Numbered from the stretch's first letter, positions 1 to 8,900 are shown. The stretch: DNA of 26,581 bases from an uncultured Collinsella sp. (GCA_900551815.1 URXE01000029.1:1-26581), one strand, 5' to 3'. Notes: generated by a model not told the origin, from the letters alone. Program-made: numbers and translations.

Positions 1-56
1 GCGCCCTTGAAGTTGAACGTCAGATTGTCCAAATGCGGCCCGCGCAGCGTCGGCCC

Positions 57-84
57 GTTACGGCGTTTGGCAAAACGCCGTAAC
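57..84 (-). terminator. Hairpin just after the SDR gene (terminator-like, no U tract)
   Basis: A perfect 12-bp stem (57-68 with 73-84) closes a 4-nt loop and starts two bases past the stop codon of the minus-strand SDR gene. There is no T run on either side, so it is not a textbook intrinsic terminator. It may instead protect the 3' end or be part of a dispersed repeat. Confidence 0.5.
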
Positions 85-86
85 CC

Positions 87-887
87 CTAAGGCCGCTGGC
101 CCATACCGCCCTCGAGGGTGACGGTCTCGCCGTTCATGTACTTAAAGTCGGGGCCGCAGAGCTGAACGACCACGCGGCCAATCTCCTTCTCGACGTCGCC
201 GTAGTGGCCCGCCGGCGGCATGTGGACGTTGGCCTTGAACGCCTCAGGATAGGCATCCTGGAAGTTCTCGAGCGCAGCAGTCCAGGCAAGCGGGCACACA
301 ATGTTGACGTTGATGCCGTCCTTGCCCCACTCGTTGGCGGCGACGCGGGTCAGGCCGCGGATGCCCTCCTTGGCGGCAGCATAGCTGCACTGGCCGTAGT
401 TGCCAAACAGGCCGGCGCCCGAGGCAAAGTTGACCACGGAGCCCTTGGTCTCCTTCAGGTGCGGATAGGCCTTCTGCATGTACAGGTAGGTGGCATACAG
501 GCCAGAGTAAATGGCCAGGTTAAACTGGTCCATAGTGTGGTCGGCGATGGTCACACCCGAGGCGCTGGCCTGAGCGTTGTTGACGACGGCGTCGATGCGA
601 CCGAACTCCTCAATCGCCTTGTCGATAACGTTCTGCACGACGGCCTCGTTGTCCTGACCAGCCGAGACATCGGCCTGAACAGGCAGAACCTTGACGCCGT
701 ACTCGGCCTCAAGAGACTCCTTGGCGGCCTCGAGCTTGGCGACGTTGCGGCCGGTGATGACGAGGTTCGCGCCCTCCTTGGCAAAAGCGATATCGATGCC
801 GTAGCCGATGGAGCCAGCAGAGCCGTCCTTAAGCGTGGCCTTGCCGCCGCCGGTGACGATCACGGTCTTACCAGTGAAAAGTCCCAT
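87..887 (-). CDS. SDR-family NAD(P)-dependent oxidoreductase, 12-alpha-hydroxysteroid dehydrogenase-like
   Basis: A 266-residue classical short-chain dehydrogenase. Seen: the cofactor-binding Gly motif near residues 10-30 (TGGGK, then an insertion, then GSIGYG), the NNAQ motif (a variant of NNAG), the catalytic Ser region (NFASGAG) and the YAAAK catalytic pair, ending in EGGMGQRP. From memory, the closely similar inner blocks (NNAQASASG, IYSGLYAT, KETKGSVVNFASGAGLFGN) and the identical C-terminus match the NADP-dependent 12-alpha-hydroxysteroid dehydrogenase of Clostridium group P, an enzyme that oxidises the bile-acid 12-OH. Compared with that enzyme, this one has about six extra residues between the Gly clusters. 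The ATG at 887 is chosen because GAAAGGA lies 6 nt upstream and because family members start MG(I/L)F; a longer upstream frame has no comparable support. The gene is monocistronic and divergent from the coiled-coil gene. Steroid specificity is inferred; another secondary alcohol could be the substrate. Confidence 0.85.
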   Translation of the reverse strand: MGLFTGKTVIVTGGGKATLKDGSAGSIGYGIDIAFAKEGANLVITGRNVAKLEAAKESLEAEYGVKVLPVQADVSAGQDNEAVVQNVIDKAIEEFGRIDAVVNNAQASASGVTIADHTMDQFNLAIYSGLYATYLYMQKAYPHLKETKGSVVNFASGAGLFGNYGQCSYAAAKEGIRGLTRVAANEWGKDGINVNIVCPLAWTAALENFQDAYPEAFKANVHMPPAGHYGDVEKEIGRVVVQLCGPDFKYMNGETVTLEGGMGQRP

Positions 888-1015
888 ACGAAGTCCTTTC
901 AAAATCGCGACGGGCACGCCCGCCGACTGCGCGCATCCAAAATAAACGCGCCAAAAGCTGAAATGCAACTTTAGCTTCTTCAAGTGAAAAGAAAAGGCCT
1001 CGGCAGGCGAACGGC

Positions 1016-1044
1016 ATAACGTCTTTCGGCGAAGGGATTGTCAA
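1016..1044 (-). promoter_or_regulatory. Candidate promoter of the SDR gene
   Basis: On the minus strand a perfect TTGACA (-35, 1044-1039) is followed after 17 nt by CGTTAT (1021-1016). That leaves a 5' UTR of about 120 nt before the ATG at 887. The -35 is consensus and the -10 is weak. Confidence 0.5.
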
Positions 1045-1183
1045 GTACAAACTGGATAAAGTGGCCGAGTTTTTGCTATCGACGCGAGCCATCGAACACG
1101 TTTTGAAACTTTGCTGCGGCGCGCGGGATGTCGGCGCGAGACTTTATCATAGGGTGACAAACAACGATGAGGAGCACATGCCT

Positions 1184-2947
1184 ATGACAGACGAGCTGGA
1201 CCCCCAGACTCAGCAGCATATTGATGATTCCGCAGACGTCGCCGCAGATACTGACGCTGCGACCTGCAATGATACCGACGTCGACGACGCCACTCTGGAT
1301 AACGGCGCTGCGGCGGAAACCCCTGCGACCGAAGATGCCGACGAGCAAAACGGCGATTCGGCCGCTCAGGACGACGCCCCCGAAAAGGACGCCACCCCGC
1401 AACCAGCGGGCCCCATCGAGGTGTCTTCGGAAGAAGAGCTCGACGCCGTCATGGACTCCATGATGGATGCCGTCAAAGCGATGAAGGACGCTGTCGCCGA
1501 TGCCGATGTCGACGCCGAGGAAGAGGAAGCCGCCGAGGCTGCCTCGACGTTTGTGCCCGGCGAGACCCCGGTTGCCGACCAGGGCAGCACCATGCCCTCG
1601 TTCCTGCAACTCGAGCACCCCACGATCGGCGCCGATGCGGTCGACCCGCATGCAGCGGGCTTTTCCGTGATTGAAGGCGGCACCGGCAATATCGCCGCGC
1701 CGCAGACTGCCGATACGAATGCCGCCGAGGCCGTACACCCGACCACCTCGCACGCCCCCGCCACGAGCCGCGACCTGGGGAGCGCCGTCTCAAATACCGC
1801 TAACGCCGTGGGCACTTTTATCGCCCAGGGCGCGTCGGCCATGCGCGAGATGAACGCCGCCAAGAAGGCACTCGCCGATGCCCGCGCCCATTTAGCCGAG
1901 CTTGAGCAGCGCATCGCCGACCAGGCAGAGGAGCTCGAGACGCGCCAGGACATCGCAGGCCGCTACGATCAGATCATCGCCGATCAACGCCAGGCGATTG
2001 CCGCGGCACAAAAGACCGCTGCGGCAGCTGAAAGTAACCGTGATGCCCATGCCGCCAAAGCGACGGAGCTCAAGGGTCAGCTCGAGCAAATGAAGGCAGA
2101 GGACGATGCGACCGAGCTCCGCCTGAAGGCTGCACTCGACGCCGTGGAAGCCCGCGAGGCGAGCTCGCGCGAGACCGGCAACCGCCTCGTTCGTCGCCTT
2201 GAGGATTCCAAGCGTATCCGCGACAAAGTGAAGGCTGAGTGCGATGCCGGTGTCGCCACCGCACGACAAACTGCCGATGCTACGCGCGCACAGCTCGAGA
2301 CCTTGCGTCGCGAGTATGCCGAGCTGCAGCGCAACCCTTCGGCAAATCCCGCCAATTACACCGTACGCACCAACGAGTTGTCTATGCAAATCTCCGACGC
2401 TGCCGACGCCCTCCGCAAGGCCGAGGAAGATATTCCGCGCGTGACTGCCGATCTTGAGCATTCACTTGCCGCCGCCGAGCAGGCCGTCGAGCAGGCACAG
2501 GCCCCCATCGCCGACGCTAAACGCGCGCACCAGGCCGTAACGGCTGAGGCAGATGCCGCGCGCGACGAGCTGCAGTCCGCAAAAACTACCGCCGCGACGC
2601 GCCAGCGCGAGCTGCGCGAAAAGATCGCCACGCAGGACAAGGCACGCCGCGAGCAAGAGCAGGCCATCGCAAACGCCCGGGCAGATGCCGCGCATGCGCA
2701 GTCGATTATCGAGCAGGCGACCGAGGTGCACGACCATCCCGAGATCACCGAATCGCTCGCCGGGTCCTTGGCGCGCGACAAGGCCGAGCATACCGAGACC
2801 GAGCGCGAAGTTGCCCAACTCGAGGCCGCCGAAGACGACGTTCGCAAGCGAACCCGCGACTCACGCGTCAAATTCACCGGAGCCATCGCCTGCATCATCG
2901 CAGCAATCCTGGTGATCATCCTGATCTGGCTGTTCGCGAGCAAGTAA
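1184..2947 (+). CDS. Tail-anchored alanine-rich coiled-coil protein
   Basis: A protein of about 587 residues with no family I recognise. The first ~130 residues are acidic and rich in Asp, Glu, Thr and Ala. A Pro/Gly/Thr-containing linker follows, then a long Ala/Glu/Arg/Gln-rich segment (about residues 230-560) with heptad-like spacing that should form coiled coils. The C-terminus is a single hydrophobic helix (FTGAIACIIAAILVIILIWL) followed by FASK, so the protein should be anchored in the membrane by its tail with the coiled coil in the cytoplasm. There is no signal peptide. A start at 1184 sits 9 nt after GAGGAG, while the ATG at 1178 is only 3 nt after it; either could be used. An upstream in-frame extension to 1061 lacks a ribosome site. 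A structural or envelope-linked role is possible, but no function can be assigned. Confidence 0.75.
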   Translation: MTDELDPQTQQHIDDSADVAADTDAATCNDTDVDDATLDNGAAAETPATEDADEQNGDSAAQDDAPEKDATPQPAGPIEVSSEEELDAVMDSMMDAVKAMKDAVADADVDAEEEEAAEAASTFVPGETPVADQGSTMPSFLQLEHPTIGADAVDPHAAGFSVIEGGTGNIAAPQTADTNAAEAVHPTTSHAPATSRDLGSAVSNTANAVGTFIAQGASAMREMNAAKKALADARAHLAELEQRIADQAEELETRQDIAGRYDQIIADQRQAIAAAQKTAAAAESNRDAHAAKATELKGQLEQMKAEDDATELRLKAALDAVEAREASSRETGNRLVRRLEDSKRIRDKVKAECDAGVATARQTADATRAQLETLRREYAELQRNPSANPANYTVRTNELSMQISDAADALRKAEEDIPRVTADLEHSLAAAEQAVEQAQAPIADAKRAHQAVTAEADAARDELQSAKTTAATRQRELREKIATQDKARREQEQAIANARADAAHAQSIIEQATEVHDHPEITESLAGSLARDKAEHTETEREVAQLEAAEDDVRKRTRDSRVKFTGAIACIIAAILVIILIWLFASK

Positions 2948-2972
2948 ACCCGCTGCCAAAAACGCTCAACGC

Positions 2973-3043
2973 AGTTGCGGTGAGATAGTTCCTGTTGAGC
3001 CCTCAAAAAGGCCAATTCAAGAACTATCTCACCGCAACTTTTT
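2973..3043 (+). repeat. REP-like palindrome A, also a likely terminator
   Basis: A perfect 19-bp inverted repeat (2973-2991 with 3021-3039) around a 29-nt loop, followed by a run of five T (3039-3043). The core AGTTGCGGTGAGATAG recurs, slightly changed, at 4825-4845. The position 25 bp after the coiled-coil gene suggests use as its terminator. The repeated core suggests membership in a dispersed family. Confidence 0.75.
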
Positions 3044-3055
3044 GATTGGTGCAAG

Positions 3056-3113
3056 GTAGTCATTGGGGACGTTCTTAAACGACTAGTCATTCAAGAACGT
3101 CCCCAATGACTAC
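3056..3113. repeat. REP-like palindrome B
   Basis: A perfect 21-bp inverted repeat (3056-3076 with 3093-3113) with a 16-nt loop that itself contains the palindrome GACTAGTC. The arm includes ATTGGGGACGTTCTT, a type of sequence I associate from memory with REP/RAYT-type elements. It is preceded by ATTGGTGCAAGG (3045-3056), which is repeated at 4788-4799. Confidence 0.7.
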
Positions 3114-3219
3114 TCAATGGCTATTGCGCGCATGGCTCGCATGACAGCCGTCTCTTTTATGTTTCCTTTAGCCGTCGCTGTTTAGGATGGAGGTTAGTCG
3201 ATAGGAAGGGAGCACCGGG

Positions 3220-4788
3220 ATGGACGATGCGAGCGAGCGCGCGATTGAAGAGGACATGCTCGATCAGTTCAACTACTTTGATGATGAGGACGAGGAGCTG
3301 ATCGACCGCCGCGAGCCAGCGCCGCTTGATTCCTTTGATCTGGTCGATGAAGAGACTGATGAGGTTGAGGACGAATCAACGGAGTCCCCACAGTCTTCGC
3401 GCCTTAACTCGCTGCTTTCGAGAGCCCCCATGCACCACGGCGTTCGTGCCGGCGCGCTCCATATGAAAACTGACTGGCACCAGATCGTGACGGCAGGCGA
3501 TGAACTTGCCGTCGATGCGCCGCTCACCGATAAATCATCCATCATCTGCCGCACCGGTATGCTTATGCTCGCGAGCGGAACGGGTGCCTGGCGCGTGCGC
3601 GATACCATGAATCGCGTCGCCGCCGTACTCGGTGTGACCATCCACGTTGACTTAAGTCTCCTATCGTTTGAGTGCACCTGCATCGAAGATGGCCACTGCT
3701 TTAACGAGGTCGTCAGCTTGCCCACAACCGGCGTCAATACCCATCGCATTTGGATGATGGAGAGTTTCCTCAAGGAAATCGAGACCTATGGTCGTCGCTT
3801 CACGGTGCACGAGTATCACGAGATGCTCAAGACCGTTGAGAGTTCAAAACCTGATTACGTGCCTTGGCAACAGGGCCTTGCGGCGGCCTGCGCCTGTGGC
3901 GCCTTCGTTTTTTTGCTCGGCGGCGGTCCTATTGAGATGGCATGCGCGTTCGTGGGCGCGGGTGTCGGCAACTTTGCCCGCTCCCATATTCTCAAGCAAG
4001 GCCTTGGTCAGTTCAGCGCGCTGACGACCGGCGTTGCGCTCGCTTGCGTTTCGTATCTGCTGGCATTGCTCGGCCTTGGCCAGGTCATACCGGGGGCAAT
4101 GTCGCACCAAGAAGGCTATATCGGCGCCATGCTCTTTGTGATTCCCGGCTTTCCGCTCATTACGGCAGGTCTCGACATCGCTAAGCTCGACATGCGAAGC
4201 GGTATCGAACGTCTGTCATATGCCGTATCGATTATTGTGATGGCGACGCTCGTAGGTTGGATGGTTGCCGAGTGTGTTGGCCTGGCGCCGGACGACTTTG
4301 CGCCGCTCGGCCTTTCGCCGCTTGCTCTTACGCTCCTGCGCGTGGTGATGAGCTTCGTTGGCGTATTCGGCTTCTCGGTGATGTTCAACAGCCCGGTAAA
4401 GATGGCCGCGGCAGCTGGGCTGATCGGCGCCGTGTCCAATACCCTGCGTCTGACCCTTGTCGATGCGCCGACGATGATTCCCTTCCTGGGCCTCAGCACG
4501 GGAATGCCTCCCGAGGCAGCAGCGTTTATCGGCGCGCTGGTATCGGGTCTGCTGGCAAGCTTGGCCGAAGTCAAGCTCACCTACCCGCGCATCGCCCTCA
4601 CGGTGCCTTCGATTGTCATTATGGTGCCCGGTCTGTATCTCTATCGCTCTATGTATTACATGTGCACCTTCGACACAGTCAATATGCTCGGCTGGTTTGT
4701 GCGCGCAGTGCTCATCGTAGCGTTTCTGCCCGTTGGGCTGGGTGTGGCGCGTACGCTCACCGACCCTCGCTGGCGCCACACCAGCTAA
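3220..4788 (+). CDS. Threonine/serine exporter (ThrE) family membrane protein
   Basis: A 522-residue protein joining the two halves of the ThrE exporter family (DUF1212 and ThrE_2). Residues 1-70 are an acidic, probably disordered extension. About residues 105-190 are the conserved soluble part (RTGMLMLASGTGAWRVRDTM, then the Cys-containing FECTCIEDGHC). About ten hydrophobic segments follow from residue ~208, including the conserved VIPGFPLITAGLDIAKLD stretch. The family exports threonine and serine using the proton gradient. The ATG at 3220 has AAGGGAG about 7 nt upstream. The gene stands alone between two repeat-bearing gaps. Family membership is clear; the substrate is inferred from the family, and peptides or other small amino acids are possible. 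Confidence 0.88.
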   Translation: MDDASERAIEEDMLDQFNYFDDEDEELIDRREPAPLDSFDLVDEETDEVEDESTESPQSSRLNSLLSRAPMHHGVRAGALHMKTDWHQIVTAGDELAVDAPLTDKSSIICRTGMLMLASGTGAWRVRDTMNRVAAVLGVTIHVDLSLLSFECTCIEDGHCFNEVVSLPTTGVNTHRIWMMESFLKEIETYGRRFTVHEYHEMLKTVESSKPDYVPWQQGLAAACACGAFVFLLGGGPIEMACAFVGAGVGNFARSHILKQGLGQFSALTTGVALACVSYLLALLGLGQVIPGAMSHQEGYIGAMLFVIPGFPLITAGLDIAKLDMRSGIERLSYAVSIIVMATLVGWMVAECVGLAPDDFAPLGLSPLALTLLRVVMSFVGVFGFSVMFNSPVKMAAAAGLIGAVSNTLRLTLVDAPTMIPFLGLSTGMPPEAAAFIGALVSGLLASLAEVKLTYPRIALTVPSIVIMVPGLYLYRSMYYMCTFDTVNMLGWFVRAVLIVAFLPVGLGVARTLTDPRWRHTS

Positions 4789-4821
4789 TTGGTGCAAGGG
4801 GGACAGGTTACTTTGCACCAA
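4789..4821. repeat. Short inverted repeat C (TTGGTGCAA arms)
   Basis: TTGGTGCAA (4789-4797) is inverted at 4813-4821 around GGGGGACAGGTTACT. It begins right at the thrE-like stop codon and abuts palindrome D. The left arm matches the sequence just before palindrome B (3045-3056), so the same modules occur in both gaps in a different arrangement. Confidence 0.55.
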
Positions 4822-4824
4822 ATG

Positions 4825-4891
4825 AGTTGCGGTGAAATAGGGACTGAATTGCTGCTTAAAGGGTCAAAACAGTCCGTATTCCACCGCAACT
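4825..4891. repeat. REP-like palindrome D
   Basis: A 21-bp inverted repeat (4825-4845 with 4871-4891) with two internal mismatches and a 25-nt loop. The arm AGTTGCGGTGAAATAG differs from the arm of palindrome A at one base over its first 16. The gap 4789-5101 (313 bp) otherwise holds a candidate promoter and a terminated leader before the next gene. Confidence 0.65.
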
Positions 4892-4940
4892 TATGGGGTC
4901 GGGGGATTATCGGTGCCCTGCATCTTCATAAACTCAACGC

Positions 4941-4970
4941 TTACGAAGCGCAGGGTTTTCGTGCTAGGCT
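4941..4970 (+). promoter_or_regulatory. Candidate promoter of the DUF2798 leader
   Basis: TTACGA (4941-4946), an 18-nt spacer and an extended -10 TGC-TAGGCT (4962-4970). Transcription would begin near 4977, about 30 nt before the leader hairpin. Confidence 0.35.
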
Positions 4971-5006
4971 GGTTCCACCACATAAGTAGTCGCAGACGCG
5001 CGTATC

Positions 5007-5057
5007 ACGGGCGGGCGAGATGAAGTCCCAACAGCTCCATCTTGCCCGCCCGTTTTT
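5007..5057 (+). terminator. Strong intrinsic terminator or attenuator in the DUF2798 leader
   Basis: A 16-bp GC-rich stem with one G-U pair (5007-5022 with 5038-5053), a 15-nt loop and TTTTT (5053-5057). It lies only 45 bp upstream of the next start codon and more than 200 bp after the previous gene. It may therefore end a small leader RNA or act as an attenuator for the following gene. Confidence 0.8.
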
Positions 5058-5101
5058 GTTGCGTGGTGCCGCGGCACAACACAGAGAGGAATCTGCCCTT
5101 C

Positions 5102-5650
5102 ATGCCTATCAACAAACGAGAGAGCCTGCTGTTCACCTTTATCATGTGCTTTTGCATGGTGCTCTGGATGAGCATCTACAACGTTGCCCTGCAGCACGGG
5201 GCCATCAACGGCGAGGTCGTTGCCGCCGCGTGGCTCGGCTTCCCCGTTGCCTACATTTTTGCCATGTGCTGCGACTGGTTCGTCGCCAGCCCGCTCGCCA
5301 AGGGTTTCGCCTTTAAGTACTTGGTCACGCCGGGCAAGAGCTCGCCGCTTGCCATGACGCTCGCCGTCAGCTCCTGCATGGTCGTTCCCATGGTCATCAT
5401 CATGTCGCTGTACGGTGCCTGCGAGGGTCTGACGCACATGCCCGGCGGCATCCTTGCGAACCTGTATTCCGTGCCCGCGATCTGGATGATCAACATCCCG
5501 CATAATTTTGTGATGGCGCTGCCGTGGAACCTTTTGGTAGCCGGTCCGATTTCCCACTTCGTCTTCCGTCGCGCCTTCCCTGTGGGGACGGTTTTCGAGG
5601 AGGAGCATGCCGAGCTCTTGGAGCAGGCTATGGCTCCTGAGTGCGAGTAG
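5102..5650 (+). CDS. DUF2798-type four-helix membrane protein
   Basis: A 182-residue protein made of two similar halves, each with two hydrophobic helices. The first half (residues ~8-60) contains FTFIMCFCMVLWMSIYNVAL and a second helix (LGFPVAYIFAMCCDWFVASP). The second half (~85-160) contains a matching pair (CMVVPMVIIMSLYGA and NFVMALPWNLLVAGP). This tandem layout is typical of DUF2798-containing proteins, whose function is unknown. The ATG at 5102 has GAGAGGA 11 nt upstream. The stretch after the gene (5651-5816) holds a 9-bp inverted repeat (5653-5661 with 5696-5704) and no other gene. A transport role is conceivable but not shown by the sequence. Confidence 0.75.
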   Translation: MPINKRESLLFTFIMCFCMVLWMSIYNVALQHGAINGEVVAAAWLGFPVAYIFAMCCDWFVASPLAKGFAFKYLVTPGKSSPLAMTLAVSSCMVVPMVIIMSLYGACEGLTHMPGGILANLYSVPAIWMINIPHNFVMALPWNLLVAGPISHFVFRRAFPVGTVFEEEHAELLEQAMAPECE

Positions 5651-5816
5651 CTCGCTTAGGGATCTGCTGAGCGCGGGCGACTTGCTTGGTTGGAGCCCTA
5701 AGCGTGGATAGCTCTCTCGGCGACATCGCGGGCGTGAGCGGTGCGCATGACCGGAGGGCCCGTGCTGCTCCGTTGCCCGACGTGCTAGCGCGCAGAACAA
5801 TCTGTTGGTGCATTCG

Positions 5817-5849
5817 GCGGCTGCTGAAGCGTTTCGGCAGCCGCTTTTT
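5817..5849 (+). terminator. Intrinsic terminator
   Basis: A 12-bp stem with one G-U pair (5817-5828 with 5833-5844), a 4-nt loop GCGT and five T. It separates the DUF2798 unit from the activase operon and probably ends transcription from upstream. Confidence 0.85.
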
Positions 5850-5861
5850 ATACGGAGTTTA

Positions 5862-5882
5862 AATACAACAGTCTGTTGTATT
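5862..5882. promoter_or_regulatory. Perfect 21-bp palindromic operator before the activase operon
   Basis: AATACAACAG-T-CTGTTGTATT is a perfect palindrome centred on 5872, 50 bp upstream of the activase start. The size and symmetry fit a TetR-family dimer site, and a TetR gene is the last gene of the same operon. A related half-site (TCTGTTG) occurs at 5801-5807. Binding by that TetR is inferred. Confidence 0.7.
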
Positions 5883-5931
5883 ACGTAGAGTGGTATATCT
5901 CTAGCAGGAAAAATGCGAGAGACGGAGCATT

Positions 5932-8900
5932 ATGGCGTTGCTAGTAGGACTGGACGTAGGGTCGACGACGACCAAAGTTTACGCGATGCACGAGGATATG
6001 ACCGAGGCGTGGTGGGGATATCGCCGCCACGGGGCGTGTCAGACAGCGAGCGTGCGCGCCATGCTCGGCGAGCTCGCCGAGCGCTTTCCCCATGAGTCGC
6101 TGCGCGTTGCGGTGACCGGCTCGGGTGCGCGCGATATCGCGACCGCGCTGGGCGCCTCGTACGTTCAGGAGGTGGTCGCCAACGCGCTCGCGATCAGCAG
6201 GTTCTATCCGCAGACGCGCTGCGCCATCGAGCTGGGCGGCCAAGACGCCAAGATGATCTTCTTCCGCACCAACGATAAGGGAGACATCGAGGTTGCCGAC
6301 ATGCGCATGAACGGCTCGTGCGCAGGCGGTACCGGTGCATTTATCGACGAGATGGCAAAGCTCATGGGGGTCGGCACCGAATCGGGCGAGTTCGAGCAGC
6401 TCGCAAGCCGGGGAACGACCGTCCACGAGGTCTCGGGCCGCTGCGGCGTGTACGCAAAGACCGATATCCAGCCGCTGCTCAACGAGGGCATTCCTACCAC
6501 CGACCTGGCGCTTTCGGCGCTTCACGCGGTCGCCCGCCAAACGATCGGCGGTCTGGCCCAGGGTATCGACATCGAGCCGCCGGTAATCTTCGAGGGCGGT
6601 ACGCTCGCCTACAACCCCACGCTGGTCCGCGTGTTCCGGGAGCAACTGAATCTATCGGACGATCAGGTTATCGTCCCGCGCGATCCGCAGATCATGGTCG
6701 CGCGCGGTGCCGCCCTGTCGCTGACCGACATGTTCGCATCGTCCCAACCGATCGACCTTCCCGACGCTTTTGTCCGGCTGGATAAGCTCGAGACGGTCGC
6801 GCCCGCAAGCGGGGAGGGACGTCTTGCCCAGCCCTTTTTTGCCACACCTGCCGAGCAGGCGGATTTTACGGCACGCCATGGCAAAGAGACGCCGGCAAAG
6901 GGTCCGGATGCGTATGCGCCCGGAGAGACGGTGCGTGTGGCGCTCGGTATCGATTCGGGGAGCACGACGACCAAGTTCGCCCTGGTCGATGAGGCGGATG
7001 AGCTTGTCGATTCGTTCTACGCGTCTAATAACGGCAGACCGCTCGACGTCGCCCAACAGGGTCTTGTCAGCTTGAAGAACCGCTGGGAGACAGCGGGAGT
7101 CACGCTTGCGATCGATGCCGTGGGCACCACGGGATACGGCGAGGAGCTTTTCGCGCGCGCGTTCCACGCCGACTACCATACGGTCGAGACGGTCGCGCAC
7201 GCCCGCGCCGCGTGCACATGCGTTCCCGATGCGACCTTCGTGCTCGACATCGGCGGACAGGATATGAAGGCCATCTGGCTCAACCACGGCGTGCTGACCG
7301 ATATCGTCGTCAACGAAGCGTGCTCTGCGGGCTGCGGCTCGTTCCTCGAGGGTTTTGCCAAAAACCTCGGAATAGCCGTTGAGGATATCGCGACCGAGGC
7401 ATTTTCGTCCAAAGCCCCCGCCGTTCTCGGCAGCCGCTGCACGGTGTTCATGAACAGCAGCGTCGTTTCCGAGCAGCGGCGCGGTAAGGGTCCGGGCGAC
7501 ATCATGGCCGGTCTCTGCCGTTCGATTATCGAGAACGTGTTCACCAAGGTCATTCGCGTTTCAAATCTCAACCGTCTGGGCGACAAAGTCGTCGTCCAGG
7601 GTGGCACGTTCCGAAACGACGCGGTGCTGCGCGCATTCGAGCAGTATCTGGGCAAACCCGTCACGCGTGCGCCCCACCCGGGGCTGATGGGCGCTATCGG
7701 TATCGCCCTGCTCGCGCGCGAGGAATGCCGCAAGGGCGACGCCGGCACGTCGTTTATCGGGCTCGATGCCGTGGAGCGCTTCGAGCATCGCGAGTTCGGC
7801 GGCGTTACCTGCCGTCGGTGCAACAACCGCTGCCAGCGCGCGGTCGTGGCATTTGGCGACGGCTCGCTTTACGTCACGGGCAATCGCTGCCCGCGCGGCG
7901 GCGCCATCTCATGGGATGAGCTCGTGCGCGAGGTTCCCGCGGCGGAGGAGCTGCGTCCGCAGGGTGCTTGCGAGGCACAGGCACCCGGCACGGGGCGCGA
8001 CCGGACCGCGGCTGCCCCCAATCTCTTTGTCGACCGCGAGAAGCTGCTGTTCGAGTCGTGCCCCACGGTTCCCGTCTGCGGGGGGCGCGATGTCACGATC
8101 GGCATTCCCCGTGTGCTCGAGTTCTGGGACACCATGCCGTTCTGGTCGACGTTCTTCAGCACGCTCGGCTTTAAGGTGCGCGTCTCGGGACGCAGCACCA
8201 AGGCGATGTACGAGCGCGGTCTGGCGCACGTCACATCCGACACCGTGTGCTTCCCGGCCAAGCTCGTCCACGGGCACATCCGCAATCTCGTCGACGCCGG
8301 TGTCGACCGCATCTTCATGCCCATCATCACGACGGTGCCCACCGAAAACACCGCCTCTACCAGCGAGTGGATGTGCGCCGTCGTAAAGGGATACCCCTAC
8401 GTGATGCGCAATTCCGATAACCCGGAGGAGCGTTTCGGCGTTCCGTTCGATACGCCGCTGTTCCACTGGTACGACGAGGGCGACCGAAACCGCCAGCTCA
8501 AGGCGTGGTGCAAGGAGACCTTCGATATCGATGCCGACCTGGTTGCCAAGGCGACCGAGCAGGCGGACCGCGCGCAGCAGACGTTTGAGAACCAGCTGCA
8601 GCTGCGCGGCAGGCAGGTGCTCGAGAACGTGCGCGAGGACGGCGGCTACGCGGTGGTGATCGCTTCGCGCCCGTACCACAACGACCCGCTGGTCAACCAC
8701 GGGCTGCCCAAGCTCTTCTCTGAGCGCGGCATCCCCGTGCTGACGCCCGATGCGGTGCCGGGGGTCTGCAACGTCGATCTTTCCAACAGCCGCATCGACA
8801 TCGTGAACAACTACCATGCGCGCATGCTGTCGTGCGCGGTCATCGTCGCATCGACGCCCGAGCTCGAGCTCGTGCAGATGGGAAGCTTCGGCTGCGGCCA

